Below, one piece after another: positions 33,935-42,675 of a stretch of DNA of 64,000 nt (the stretch's first letter is position 1; each line of letters opens with the position of its first letter). Source of the stretch: Flavobacterium branchiicola (GTDB lineage Bacteria; Bacteroidota; Bacteroidia; Flavobacteriales; Flavobacteriaceae); assembly GCF_018383905.1 (NCBI RefSeq), contig NZ_JAGYWA010000006.1, positions 124,001 to 188,000 on the forward strand, in the 5' to 3' direction. Made by a program: the position numbers and the translations under genes. Below the pieces are notes generated by a model. It worked only from the letters and a program-made list of their open reading frames with translations. It searched no databases and was not told the DNA's origin.

Positions 33935-34575
33935 TAGTTGGAGCAAAAGGTTTTGCAAAGGAAGTTTTAGAAGTACTAAAGCAATTAAATGAAGTAGAGA
34001 ACATTGTTTTTTATGACGATGTAACTGAAAATATGCCTGAATATTTATATGATCAATTTAAGATTTTACGAAATATTCAAGAGGTTAATATTTATTTTGA
34101 AAATATAGACAATAGATTTACTTTGGGTATCGGCGATCCTAAATTAAGAAAAATTTTGACTGATAAATTTGAAAGTATCGGAGGTGTTTTTACATCTACA
34201 ATTAGTCCAAAAGCTATTATTGGTAGTTTTGGAAATAAAATAATGCATGGAGTAAATTTAATGAGTGGTGTTACAATAACTAATGATATACTTATAGGGA
34301 AAGGTGTTATAATCAATTTAAATTCCACAATTGGTCATGATTGTGAAATTGAAGATTATGTAGAAATATCTCCAGGAGTTAATATTTCGGGAAATTGTAA
34401 AATAGGTGCGTTTTCTGTTTTAGGTACAAATGCAACTATTCTGCCAAGAGTAATAATTGGACAAAACGTAATTATAGGAGCAGGGTCAGTAGTCACAAAA
34501 GACATTCCAGACAATTGTTTAGTTGTTGGAACTCCAGGGAAAATTATTAAAAATTTAGAACCTTTAAAATTTTAA
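33928..34575 (+). CDS. NeuD/VioB/PglD-like N-acetyltransferase
   Basis: A 215-aa protein with an N-terminal Rossmann-like half (MLIVGAKGFAKEVLEVLKQL; FTLGIGDPKLRKIL) and a C-terminal left-handed beta helix. That includes IIGSFGNKIMHGVNLMSGVT, LNSTIGHDCEIEDYVEISPG with the catalytic-type His in TIGHD, and GAGSVVTKDIPDNCLVVG. This architecture acetylates 4-amino sugars of nucleotide donors. Overlap with the VioA-like gene (7 bp) and one-base overlap with the GT56 gene argue for dTDP-Qui4NAc as product. Confidence 0.88.
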   Translation: MLIVGAKGFAKEVLEVLKQLNEVENIVFYDDVTENMPEYLYDQFKILRNIQEVNIYFENIDNRFTLGIGDPKLRKILTDKFESIGGVFTSTISPKAIIGSFGNKIMHGVNLMSGVTITNDILIGKGVIINLNSTIGHDCEIEDYVEISPGVNISGNCKIGAFSVLGTNATILPRVIIGQNVIIGAGSVVTKDIPDNCLVVGTPGKIIKNLEPLKF

Positions 34576-35786
34576 TGAGTCTAAAAATTATTCATGTTTT
34601 TGATGATGATAAATTTGTTGATCCCGCGATAGACTTATTTGAGGCTGTTTTTCCCGGAATTTCAGAGTATTATATTTTAAAAAAAAATGATGAGCAATTT
34701 AAATATGTTAAATCTAGTTTTGTAAGAAAAATCACTCTTAAGGATGATGATGAATTTTCTAAATTTATTTTTAAAGTAAATAACAATAAGAATGTAAGTG
34801 TTTTTTTTCATGCTTTAGATGAAAGTAAACAGAAAATATCATTGCAAATTCACTCAAGCATAATAAAGGTATGGTTTATATGGGGATATGATTTATATTG
34901 TAATTGGCCAATTTTTAGAAAAAATATTTATGACCTAAAAACTCGTCAAGTCCTTAAGGAAAAGACTTCTATTAGACAAACTTTATTATTTAATGTATTT
35001 AGCTTTTATATATTTAAAAATATTCAAATTTTTAAATATATTTTGCCACAAAAAATCATCTCCATTTTAGACAGAAAGTATAATACCTATTTTTATAAGG
35101 CAGTTAGTAATATAAATATTGTTGTGCCAATAATGCCTGAAGAGTTATCGTTGGTTTTAAAACTAAATAAAAAAATTAAAGAAGCTCCATTTACTTATGG
35201 TTGTCTAGAAGATTTATTAGGAGATAAAATTAATCAAAAGGTAATAGGTACAAATATTTTAGTTGGAAATTCAGCCGATTTTTCAAATAATCATTTAGAA
35301 ATTTTTTATAAACTATCTAAATTGAACTTGAAAAACACTAATGTATATGTTCCGTTAAGTTATGGAGGCAGTAAAGAGTATATTGATACAGTTATAAAAG
35401 TAGGTGAAAAATTATTGGGTGATAATTTTATTCCAATAATTGAATTTATGCCACTTGAAGATTATAATCGAATTCTCTTAAGCTGCAGAGCTCTTATTTT
35501 TAATCATGTTAGACAACAAGGACTCGGCAACATTATCATCATGGGATATCTAGGTGCTAAAATCTATTTGAATAATAAAAGTCCAATTTATAAATATCTT
35601 AAAAAAATAGGATACACATTAGAATCTACAAATAATTTGAATCTCAAAAATTTTCAGGAAAATTTAAAAGAAGAAAAGTATTTAAATAATAAAAAAATTC
35701 TTTTTGAATTATACTCACGACAAAGTGTTCATGAAAAAGTTAAAAGACTAATTTCAATTGTCCAGAATTTAAAAGTTACATCATAA
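34575..35786 (+). CDS. WecF-like (GT56) 4-acetamido-4,6-dideoxyhexose transferase
   Basis: A 403-aa protein of the GT56 family, whose type member WecF transfers Fuc4NAc from the dTDP donor to lipid II of enterobacterial common antigen. Recognisable parts are IIHVFDDDKFVDPAIDLFE, VWFIWGYDLYCN, GTNILVGNSADFSNNHLE, VYVPLSYGGSKEYID and FNHVRQQGLGNIIIMGYLGAKIYL. In this locus the likely donor is the 4-acetamido sugar made by the two preceding genes, perhaps Qui4NAc, the C4 epimer. The family call is solid; the donor is an inference. Confidence 0.85.
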   Translation: MSLKIIHVFDDDKFVDPAIDLFEAVFPGISEYYILKKNDEQFKYVKSSFVRKITLKDDDEFSKFIFKVNNNKNVSVFFHALDESKQKISLQIHSSIIKVWFIWGYDLYCNWPIFRKNIYDLKTRQVLKEKTSIRQTLLFNVFSFYIFKNIQIFKYILPQKIISILDRKYNTYFYKAVSNINIVVPIMPEELSLVLKLNKKIKEAPFTYGCLEDLLGDKINQKVIGTNILVGNSADFSNNHLEIFYKLSKLNLKNTNVYVPLSYGGSKEYIDTVIKVGEKLLGDNFIPIIEFMPLEDYNRILLSCRALIFNHVRQQGLGNIIIMGYLGAKIYLNNKSPIYKYLKKIGYTLESTNNLNLKNFQENLKEEKYLNNKKILFELYSRQSVHEKVKRLISIVQNLKVTS

Positions 35787-35802
35787 TAAAAAAAATTAAG
35801 GG

Positions 35803-36696
35803 ATGAAATTATTTTCATTATTAATTGCAAATTATAATAATGGTCATTTTTTTAAAGACTGTTATGAAAGCATTTTAAATCAAAGTTATCAGAATTGGGA
35901 AGTAATTATCGTTGATGATTTTTCTACGGACGATTCCATAAGTGTAATTAAAGAATTAATTGATGGAGATTCCAGATTCAAATTATTTAGAAATTCAAAA
36001 AATTTTGGTTGTGGTTACACAAAGAATCGTTGTGCAGATTTAGCCAACGGAGAAATTTTGGGATTTCTTGATCCCGATGATGCTTTAAAGAAAAATGCCT
36101 TAGAAGTAATGATGAATGCTCATATCAAAAGGCAAGAGATGGCGATAATATCTTCAAAATATGAATTCGTAGACCTTGATTTAAATTTTCTTGATTACGG
36201 AAAACAAGGAGAATCAATACCTTCTGGAAAGTCATATCTTACTGCGATACCAGGAATAATTACCGCCTTCGCAACTTTTAAAAAATCCAAATACGATTTA
36301 ACAATTGGTATTGATGTAAAAATGAAGCGTGCCGTAGATCAGGATTTGTATTTTAAATTGGAAGAATATGGAAATCATTTTTTTTTAGATGCTCATTTAT
36401 ATCTTTATAGAATTCATGATAATAGCATTTCTGCAAATGAGAATAAATATAAAGCTCAATATTGGCATTTTTATGCTATGGTTCAGGCCTATAAAAGAAG
36501 AAAAAGACTTAAACTAAAAATTAATAATTTTACTCCGATAGAATATAAAAAATTAAAAGCAAATTATTATTTATCCCGTTTTGAAAGAGCTAAAAGTCTT
36601 AATCAATTTTATAAAAAAAGATTTTTTTTAATAATGTCTATTGTGTCTTTTCCAACATATAAATTAAGGTTTATAATAAAATCAATATTTAAATAA
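35803..36696 (+). CDS. GT2 family glycosyltransferase
   Basis: A 297-aa GT-A enzyme. FSLLIANYNNGHFFKDCYESI, VIIVDDFSTDDSISVI, NFGCGYTKNRCADLANGE and the metal-binding FLDPDDALKKN are present, with AVDQDLYFKLEEYG in the acceptor part and a basic C-terminal region. First of five consecutive GT2 genes. Donor unknown. Confidence 0.9.
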   Translation: MKLFSLLIANYNNGHFFKDCYESILNQSYQNWEVIIVDDFSTDDSISVIKELIDGDSRFKLFRNSKNFGCGYTKNRCADLANGEILGFLDPDDALKKNALEVMMNAHIKRQEMAIISSKYEFVDLDLNFLDYGKQGESIPSGKSYLTAIPGIITAFATFKKSKYDLTIGIDVKMKRAVDQDLYFKLEEYGNHFFLDAHLYLYRIHDNSISANENKYKAQYWHFYAMVQAYKRRKRLKLKINNFTPIEYKKLKANYYLSRFERAKSLNQFYKKRFFLIMSIVSFPTYKLRFIIKSIFK

Positions 36697-36704
36697 ATTC
36701 AAAA

Positions 36705-37580
36705 TTGACAAATCCAAAAATTTCTGTAATTGTTCCCTGTTATAATCAAGCTCAATATTTGGATGAATGCTTGGAATCTATTTTTAATCAAACGTATGAA
36801 AATTGGGAATGTATTATTATTGATGATGGGAGCCTTGATTATACAGCGAAAGTAGCAAGAAAATGGACTGAGAAGGATTGTCGATATATTTATTTATATA
36901 AAGAAAATGGAGGTCTCAGTAGCGCTAGAAATGCTGGATTGGATATTGCAAAAGGAGATTATATTCAATTTTTAGACGCAGATGATTGTTTAAGTCCTCA
37001 AAAAATAAGTAAATCTCTTGCGATGATAAAAGATCACTCATTAGACAATATTGTGGTTACTCATTTTAAAATGTTTAAAGATTCTACTAATGATTTATTA
37101 ACTAGTTATTGCCAATTGAATCAGGATATTCTACAATATAATGAAATCTTATTTGGATGGGATTTTAAATTTAATATTCCAATACATTGCGGTTTTTTTA
37201 GCAGTGCTTTATTTCGCGATTTCCATTTTCCAATAGATTTGAAGGCAAAAGAAGATTGGTTAATGTGGTTAGTTTTTTTTCAGAGAGATGTTCAGGCAGT
37301 TTTTATTGAAGAAATATTGGCTTATTATCGTACCCATGATAAAAGTATGACCAAAAGTTTTCCTCATATGTTAGAATATACAATTGCAGCACTAGATAAC
37401 TTAGAAAATATTATTCCTAAAGAAGATTATAAGCTTTATTTGCTTTATAACATTCGTAAAAGAATAATAGATGGGGAGAACTCCAGGTTATTAATAGCTG
37501 GGTTAAAAGAAAGAATTGTTACTTCGCACAAAAGTCTAGGGTACAGAATTGAAAAAAAAATCAGAAATTTTTTCAGATAA
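36705..37580 (+). CDS. GT2 family glycosyltransferase
   Basis: A 291-aa GT-A enzyme: KISVIVPCYNQAQYLDECL, IIIDDGSLDYTAKV, NGGLSSARNAGLDIAKGD, QFLDADDCL, and KEDWLMWLVFF in the acceptor domain. The only start is TTG at 36705, 8 bp after the previous gene. The mature catalytic core begins at residue 4, so little or nothing can be missing. Donor unknown. Confidence 0.89.
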   Translation: MTNPKISVIVPCYNQAQYLDECLESIFNQTYENWECIIIDDGSLDYTAKVARKWTEKDCRYIYLYKENGGLSSARNAGLDIAKGDYIQFLDADDCLSPQKISKSLAMIKDHSLDNIVVTHFKMFKDSTNDLLTSYCQLNQDILQYNEILFGWDFKFNIPIHCGFFSSALFRDFHFPIDLKAKEDWLMWLVFFQRDVQAVFIEEILAYYRTHDKSMTKSFPHMLEYTIAALDNLENIIPKEDYKLYLLYNIRKRIIDGENSRLLIAGLKERIVTSHKSLGYRIEKKIRNFFR

Positions 37581-37731
37581 TTTAAAATAAAAATAAAACG
37601 TATGTTTGACTCCAATGTGCAATCTGGTAAAAATAATAATTTACCGAATTTCAACGAAATTAGATGAAATTAATATCACTTAAACCAAAGTCTAAATTTT
37701 ACCGTCGGCTATTTAAATTACTTTTTAGATA
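37581..37731. other. Spacer with a possible glycosyltransferase tail remnant
   Basis: A 22-codon frame at 37666-37734 encodes ISLKPKSKFYRRLFKLLFR, resembling the basic C-terminal tails of the neighbouring GT2 proteins. It has no catalytic part. It may be a leftover from gene replacement in this GT array, or chance. Confidence 0.25.
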
Positions 37732-38631
37732 ATGGTGGCAATAATAATTCCATTTTATAAGCTCTCTTTTTTTGAAGAGGCACTCAAGTCCCTTGCTAAC
37801 CAAACAGATAAACGATTTAAAGTTTACATTGGTGATGACAAGAGCCCTGAAAACCCAATTGCTTTACTAGAAAAGTATTCAGGAAAGTTCGATTTTGTTT
37901 ATCATAGATTTGAAAACAATTTAGGAAGTATATCATTGACTGAACAATGGGAACGATGTATTGCTTTATCTGCTAAAGAAGAATGGATAATGGTTCTAGG
38001 AGATGATGATGTTTTGGGATCAAATGTTATTTCAAAATTTTATGAAAACCTTATAGAGATTAAAAATTTTGGAATTCAGGTTGTTAAGTTTTCAACAATT
38101 GTTGTTGATAGTTCGGGGAAAAGTATATCTCAATTATTCATACATCCTACAATCGAGCATCCCATTGATTCTTATTTAAAAAAGATAATGCATCAAACAA
38201 GGAGTTCTTTGTCAGAGTATTTATTTACTAGAAAAACGTATGAAAAGTATAAATTTTATAACTATCCATTAGGATGGCATAGTGATGACAGAGCGTGGAT
38301 TGAATTTTCAGATAAAAAGCCAATATATTCAATAAACGATTCAATTATATTTATTAGGGTTTCAAACGAGAGTATTACGGGAAATAAGGATAATCTTTAT
38401 ATAAAAAATCAAGCTTCAATTGAATTTTTAAAGTTCCTTTGGCAAAAAAATACATATAAAAAGAAGCAAAATCTTCAATTGATGTATAGATACGAAGTTG
38501 AGGTTAAAAGATATAGAAAATTACTATTTAATGAATGGAAGCACTTGCTACATCTTTATATTTTAAATTTTGATTTTGTAATATTTATAAAATTTGCAAG
38601 AAGATTAATTTTTGGTTTATTAATAAAATAG
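37732..38631 (+). CDS. GT2 glycosyltransferase, paralogue A
   Basis: A 299-aa GT-A enzyme: IIIPFYKLSFFEEALKSLAN, KVYIGDDKSPENP, NNLGSISLTEQWERCIAL and the metal site WIMVLGDDDVLGSN, with a basic C-terminal region. It is closely related over its whole length to the gene at 39499, which has the same length; the segments QTDKRFKVYIGDD and QWERCI are identical. Another GT2 gene lies between the two. Donor unknown. Confidence 0.89.
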   Translation: MVAIIIPFYKLSFFEEALKSLANQTDKRFKVYIGDDKSPENPIALLEKYSGKFDFVYHRFENNLGSISLTEQWERCIALSAKEEWIMVLGDDDVLGSNVISKFYENLIEIKNFGIQVVKFSTIVVDSSGKSISQLFIHPTIEHPIDSYLKKIMHQTRSSLSEYLFTRKTYEKYKFYNYPLGWHSDDRAWIEFSDKKPIYSINDSIIFIRVSNESITGNKDNLYIKNQASIEFLKFLWQKNTYKKKQNLQLMYRYEVEVKRYRKLLFNEWKHLLHLYILNFDFVIFIKFARRLIFGLLIK

Positions 38632-38638
38632 TTCTTAA

Positions 38639-39493
38639 ATGAAAATACAACCGTTAGTTTCAGTTATAATACCTTGTTATAATGATCATGAATTTATTCA
38701 TGAAGCGATAAACTCAATTAATAATCAAGATTATAAAAATGTTGAGATTATTATCGTTGATGATGGATCTGACTTAAAAACAAAAGAAGTTTTAAAAAAT
38801 ATATCTCAAGAAAACATTCAAATATTTTCTCAAGAAAACTTAGGCCCTAGCACTGCGAGAAATAAGGCAATAAAAGAATCCAAAGGAGACTATTTCTTAA
38901 CACTGGATGCTGATGATTATTTTGAACCCAGTTTTTTGTCAAAAAGTTTAAATATATTATTAGAAAAAGAATCTATAGGAATTGTAAGTTGTTGGTATAG
39001 ATTAGTGAAAAATGGTATAATAAAGGAAGTTTGTAAATTAGAAGGAGGTGATATAAAGACCATAATTTTTAATAATGGAGCGAGTGGAAATTCATTATAT
39101 AGAAAACAATGTTGGATTGATGTTGATGGTTATGATGAAAAAATGAGAGAGGGATTTGAAGATTGGGAATTTCATATACGAATTGTGGAATCAAATTGGA
39201 ATATTTGTATTATTAAAGAGGAATTGTTTAATTATAGAGATAAAAATAATTCCAGAAATAAAAAAGCAAACAAATTATATCGAAAGTCATTGCATAGATA
39301 CATTTATTTCAAGCACAAACATTTGTATATTGATAATTTTGAAGAAACGGTAGATTTGTTTTTAAATAAAATTGAAAAATTAGAAAGACGAGGTGTCTCT
39401 TTAAAAAATTCAAATGAATACAAATTAGGTAAGTTTGTATTAATTCCTTTACGTATTGTAAAGTTTTTTTACAGAAAATTAAAAAAAGACTAA
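38639..39493 (+). CDS. GT2 family glycosyltransferase
   Basis: A 284-aa GT-A enzyme: LVSVIIPCYNDHEFIHEAI, VEIIIVDDGSDLKTKEV, ENLGPSTARNKAIKESKGD, LTLDADDYFEP, NGASGNSLYRKQCW and EGFEDWEFHIRIVE. It sits between the two paralogous GT2 genes at 37732 and 39499 with 7- and 5-bp gaps. Donor unknown. Confidence 0.9.
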   Translation: MKIQPLVSVIIPCYNDHEFIHEAINSINNQDYKNVEIIIVDDGSDLKTKEVLKNISQENIQIFSQENLGPSTARNKAIKESKGDYFLTLDADDYFEPSFLSKSLNILLEKESIGIVSCWYRLVKNGIIKEVCKLEGGDIKTIIFNNGASGNSLYRKQCWIDVDGYDEKMREGFEDWEFHIRIVESNWNICIIKEELFNYRDKNNSRNKKANKLYRKSLHRYIYFKHKHLYIDNFEETVDLFLNKIEKLERRGVSLKNSNEYKLGKFVLIPLRIVKFFYRKLKKD

Positions 39494-39498
39494 TATTA

Positions 39499-40398
39499 AT
39501 GAATCTTTCGATCGTAATTCCATTTTATAAACTTACATTTTTTGAATCAACTCTAAAGTCATTATCCGAACAAACAGATAAACGATTTAAAGTTTATATT
39601 GGTGATGATGCAAGCCCGGAAGATCCTTCTGCTTTACTTGGAAAGTATGTAGGTAAATTTAATTTTACTTATCATCGTTTTGATACTAATTTAGGAGGAA
39701 CGTCATTAACTCAACAATGGGAGCGTTGTATCGACCTTTCGGAAAATGAGGAATGGATTATGATTTTGGGGGATGATGATGTTTTAGATATTAATTTTGT
39801 CGAGGCATTTTATGAAAACATTGCTGAGGTTGTTAGTCATAAAATTTTAGTTATTCGCTATGCGACAATAAAAATTGATGAAAGCGGAAATTTTATATCC
39901 AATTTATATTGTCATCCTAAAATAGAGAACTCAGTAGATTTTATCTTTAGAAAAACCAGAAGTTCTTTAAGTGAATACATTTTTTTTAAGGATAAATTAA
40001 TACGGGTTGGTTTTAAGAATTTTCCCCTTGGATGGCATTCAGATCAATTAGCAATTCTAGAAGTTTCCGATTTTAAAGATATTTTCACAATAAACCATGC
40101 GTTAGTTTTTATAAGACATTCATTTTTGAGTATTTCTGGAGCTCGTTCTAATCTTAAAATAAAAAGGATTGCAACAGTTAAGTATTTTTATTATCTGGCC
40201 AATTCAAAAAGAAAAAAATTTAATATTGAACAATCTCATTTGTTATTTAAAAATCTTAATAAGACTTATTTAAGTGATAAAAGAAATGTTTTTCTTTTTA
40301 TTAAAATTTCTAATTTTTATTTGTCTAATTTTTTAGTGGGGCAATTTTATATTTTTATCAGCAGTATTTTTTTTAAAATTAGAAAATCTTTTAATTAA
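39499..40398 (+). CDS. GT2 glycosyltransferase, paralogue B
   Basis: A 299-aa GT-A enzyme, the same length as its paralogue at 37732 and similar from end to end: IVIPFYKLTFFESTLKSLSE, KVYIGDDASPEDP, TNLGGTSLTQQWERCIDL, WIMILGDDDVLD, KTRSSLSEYIF and FPLGWHSDQLA. Both are likely products of one duplication followed by donor or acceptor divergence. It is the last of the five GT2 genes and is followed by a 335-bp degenerate spacer. Confidence 0.89.
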   Translation: MNLSIVIPFYKLTFFESTLKSLSEQTDKRFKVYIGDDASPEDPSALLGKYVGKFNFTYHRFDTNLGGTSLTQQWERCIDLSENEEWIMILGDDDVLDINFVEAFYENIAEVVSHKILVIRYATIKIDESGNFISNLYCHPKIENSVDFIFRKTRSSLSEYIFFKDKLIRVGFKNFPLGWHSDQLAILEVSDFKDIFTINHALVFIRHSFLSISGARSNLKIKRIATVKYFYYLANSKRKKFNIEQSHLLFKNLNKTYLSDKRNVFLFIKISNFYLSNFLVGQFYIFISSIFFKIRKSFN

Positions 40399-40733
40399 TT
40401 TAATATTTTGAGAAATCGTATAAGTCGTTCAAATGATTATCGATTTATCGTAGTAGTACTATGTTAAGTACTTTTTATAATAACATAATATAAGGAACGA
40501 TCTTAAAGAAAAGCAAATTAAATATGTTTTCTTTGAGAGATTGAATGAAATTATATTTCTTAGATCGATCAATTTCTAATAAAGGATTTTGGAAATTGTC
40601 TACATGCAAAAAACTATACTTGCTATATGAAATATTTTTAAAAACTAGATGCCAGAAGCTTTTTTAGAACTATAACAAGAAGAAAATATATTGAAATTGT
40701 CACAGAATTTGAAAATACAAATTTTATAAATAA
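40399..40733. pseudogene. 335-bp spacer with overlapping short open frames, possibly decayed gene
   Basis: No intact gene. One frame is open at 40484-40576 (contains LKEKQIKYVFFERLNEII). The next frame has a 40-codon ATG frame at 40545-40667 (SISNKGFWKLSTCKKLYLLY), and a third ends at the downstream start with RRKYIEIVTEFENTNF. Chained by two frameshifts they look like protein, with codon bias like the neighbours, but I recognise no family. It is equally possible that this is ordinary AT-rich sequence. No clear promoter or terminator was seen. Confidence 0.3.
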
Positions 40734-41663
40734 ATGAGAAGCATACTTATTACCGGAGGCGCTGGAAACGTTGGAAGCGCCATTGCAAGTAAATTAGCAG
40801 AAGATACGAGTAATTTTATTGTAATAGTAGATAATTTATCAACTGGGAATCTCAGTAAAATACCCAAGTGTGATAATATTGTTTTTATTAAAGCAGATGC
40901 CAATAACTACAATGATATTGTACCAATTTTTGGCAGATATAATTTTGACTTTGTGTTTCATTACGCTGCAGTCGTTGGTGTAAAAAGAACTCTCGCTAAT
41001 CCTATTTTGGTTTTAAATGATATAGAAGGTATAAAAAATATACTTTCGCTTTCAAAAAATTCAGGTGTTAAAAGAGTATTTTATTCTAGTTCATCTGAAG
41101 TTTATGGAGAACCATTTGAAATTCCGCAAAATGAAAAAACAACACCACTTAATTCAAGGTTACCCTATGCGATAGTTAAAAATATTGGTGAGGCCTTTTT
41201 TAAATCCTATTTTCAGGAATATGGATTAGAATACACGATTTTTAGATTTTTTAATACTTATGGACCTAATCAAAGTGAGGATTTTGTGGTTCCAAGATTT
41301 ATAAAAGCAGCAATTAAAAACGAACCAATTTATCTATATGGAGATGGTTTACAAACTCGCTCATTCTGTTACGTTCAGGATAACATAGATACTTGTATAA
41401 AAGCATTATATGAAGATAAATGTGTAAATGACGTACTGAATGTGGGAAGTGATACTGAAATGACCATTTTAGATTTAGCTAAACAAATTATTTTAATAGC
41501 AAACTCTCAGTCAGAAATTATTCATCTTCCGGCACTTGAAGAAGGGGACATGCTAAGAAGATGTCCTGATACAACAAAGATGAAAAAACTTTTAGGAAGA
41601 GACCTTGTTACTCTTGAAAATGGAATAAAAAAACTTATACAACATTATGAGAATAGGAATTAA
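40734..41663 (+). CDS. NAD-dependent epimerase/dehydratase, GalE-like SDR
   Basis: A 309-aa extended SDR: SILITGGAGNVGSAIASKL, VDNLSTGNLSKIP, HYAAVVGVKRTLANPIL, the catalytic SSSSEVYGEPFEIP and YAIVKNIGEAFF (Tyr-x3-Lys), FFNTYGPNQSEDFVVPRF and GDGLQTRSFCYVQDNIDT. This belongs to the broad UDP-glucose 4-epimerase/UDP-glucuronate decarboxylase group; the GxxGxxG loop reads GGAGNVG. The exact reaction is not decided by these motifs. It overlaps the next gene by 17 bp. Confidence 0.83.
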   Translation: MRSILITGGAGNVGSAIASKLAEDTSNFIVIVDNLSTGNLSKIPKCDNIVFIKADANNYNDIVPIFGRYNFDFVFHYAAVVGVKRTLANPILVLNDIEGIKNILSLSKNSGVKRVFYSSSSEVYGEPFEIPQNEKTTPLNSRLPYAIVKNIGEAFFKSYFQEYGLEYTIFRFFNTYGPNQSEDFVVPRFIKAAIKNEPIYLYGDGLQTRSFCYVQDNIDTCIKALYEDKCVNDVLNVGSDTEMTILDLAKQIILIANSQSEIIHLPALEEGDMLRRCPDTTKMKKLLGRDLVTLENGIKKLIQHYENRN

Positions 41664-42672
41664 TCCTGAAAAAGAAAACAAAAAACTTATAATTGAAAAT
41701 TATCATCGAATCATAGTTCCTGTTTATATACCTCATTTTGAAGGGTATTTTAATGAGTCATTTGAAATTTTCAAATTGTGTATAAGATCATTATTAAAGA
41801 CAATTCATAAAAAAACAAGAATTACAATTTATAATAATAATTGTCATCCATTAGTAAAAGCTTTTATTGATGAAGAATTTGAAAAGACCATTTTTATTGA
41901 TCAGGTTTTTCATTCTAAAGAAAATTTGGGAAAGATTAATGCAATTTTGGCAGCAGTAAAAGGTAATCTGGAGCCCCTAATAACAATTACCGATTCTGAT
42001 GTTTTATTTAAACAAGGTTGGCAAGAAGCAGTGGAAGATATTTTTGTTAATTTTTCTGAGGCTGGAATGGTAAGTCCTGTCCCAAGTAGTAAAGCGCTTT
42101 CAAATTTTACTTCTAGTACTTGGTTTTATGGTTTTTTTAAGGGAAAATTAAGTTTTGAAAATGTTATTGATCCCGATGCGATGCATCGTTTTGATTTGAG
42201 TTTAGGTAATGAGACTCTAATGTACAAACCAATTCATTTGGAAAAATATCTAGTACTAAAAAATAAAAATAACTCAGGAAAAGCTGTTTTAGGTTGTGGT
42301 CATTTTGTAGCTACTCTTAAAAGAGACGTTTTTGACAAAGGTACAAGTGAACCAGCTTTTATAAAAATAGTTGGAGGAGTAGAAGCAAAATTTATCGATA
42401 GACCTAATAATAGTCTAGGTTATTTAAGACTTGCGACCATGGAAAATTATGCTTTTCATATGGGAAACAAAAAAGAACAATGGATGGATGGTATTATTTC
42501 TGATTTGAAACAGGAAGATTCAGAAGGTATTGATGTTAATAAAATAGAAGATAAAAAAATGGGCTTAATAGGAAGAAAATTAGGTTTGTTAATAGTACGT
42601 TTTGTTAATAATAAAAATACGCGTGGATTTATATTAAAAAGATTGGGCTTGCCAGATCCTTTAAATTACTAA
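41647..42672 (+). CDS. GT-A fold glycosyltransferase-like protein
   Basis: A 341-aa protein with a GT2-like start (HRIIVPVYIPHFEGYFNESFEIFKLCIRSL), ITIYNNNCHPLV, ENLGKINAILAAVKG and a DxD-type site ITITDSDVLFKQGWQEAV. It then departs from common GT2 families, with CGHFVATLKRDVF and AFHMGNKKEQWMDG in the second half. It probably transfers a sugar, but the subfamily is unfamiliar. It overlaps the epimerase gene by 17 bp and is 3 bp from a GT4 gene. Confidence 0.7.
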   Translation: MRIGINPEKENKKLIIENYHRIIVPVYIPHFEGYFNESFEIFKLCIRSLLKTIHKKTRITIYNNNCHPLVKAFIDEEFEKTIFIDQVFHSKENLGKINAILAAVKGNLEPLITITDSDVLFKQGWQEAVEDIFVNFSEAGMVSPVPSSKALSNFTSSTWFYGFFKGKLSFENVIDPDAMHRFDLSLGNETLMYKPIHLEKYLVLKNKNNSGKAVLGCGHFVATLKRDVFDKGTSEPAFIKIVGGVEAKFIDRPNNSLGYLRLATMENYAFHMGNKKEQWMDGIISDLKQEDSEGIDVNKIEDKKMGLIGRKLGLLIVRFVNNKNTRGFILKRLGLPDPLNY

Positions 42673-42675
42673 AAA

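Noticed and set aside
39156..39353. 65-codon plus-strand frame inside a GT2 gene
   Set aside because: Overlaps GT2 coding sequence that carries conserved motifs in the main frame.
40545..40667. 40-codon ATG frame in the 335-bp spacer as a small protein gene
   Set aside because: No family, no ribosome-binding or promoter context, and neighbouring open segments in other frames suggest decay or chance.
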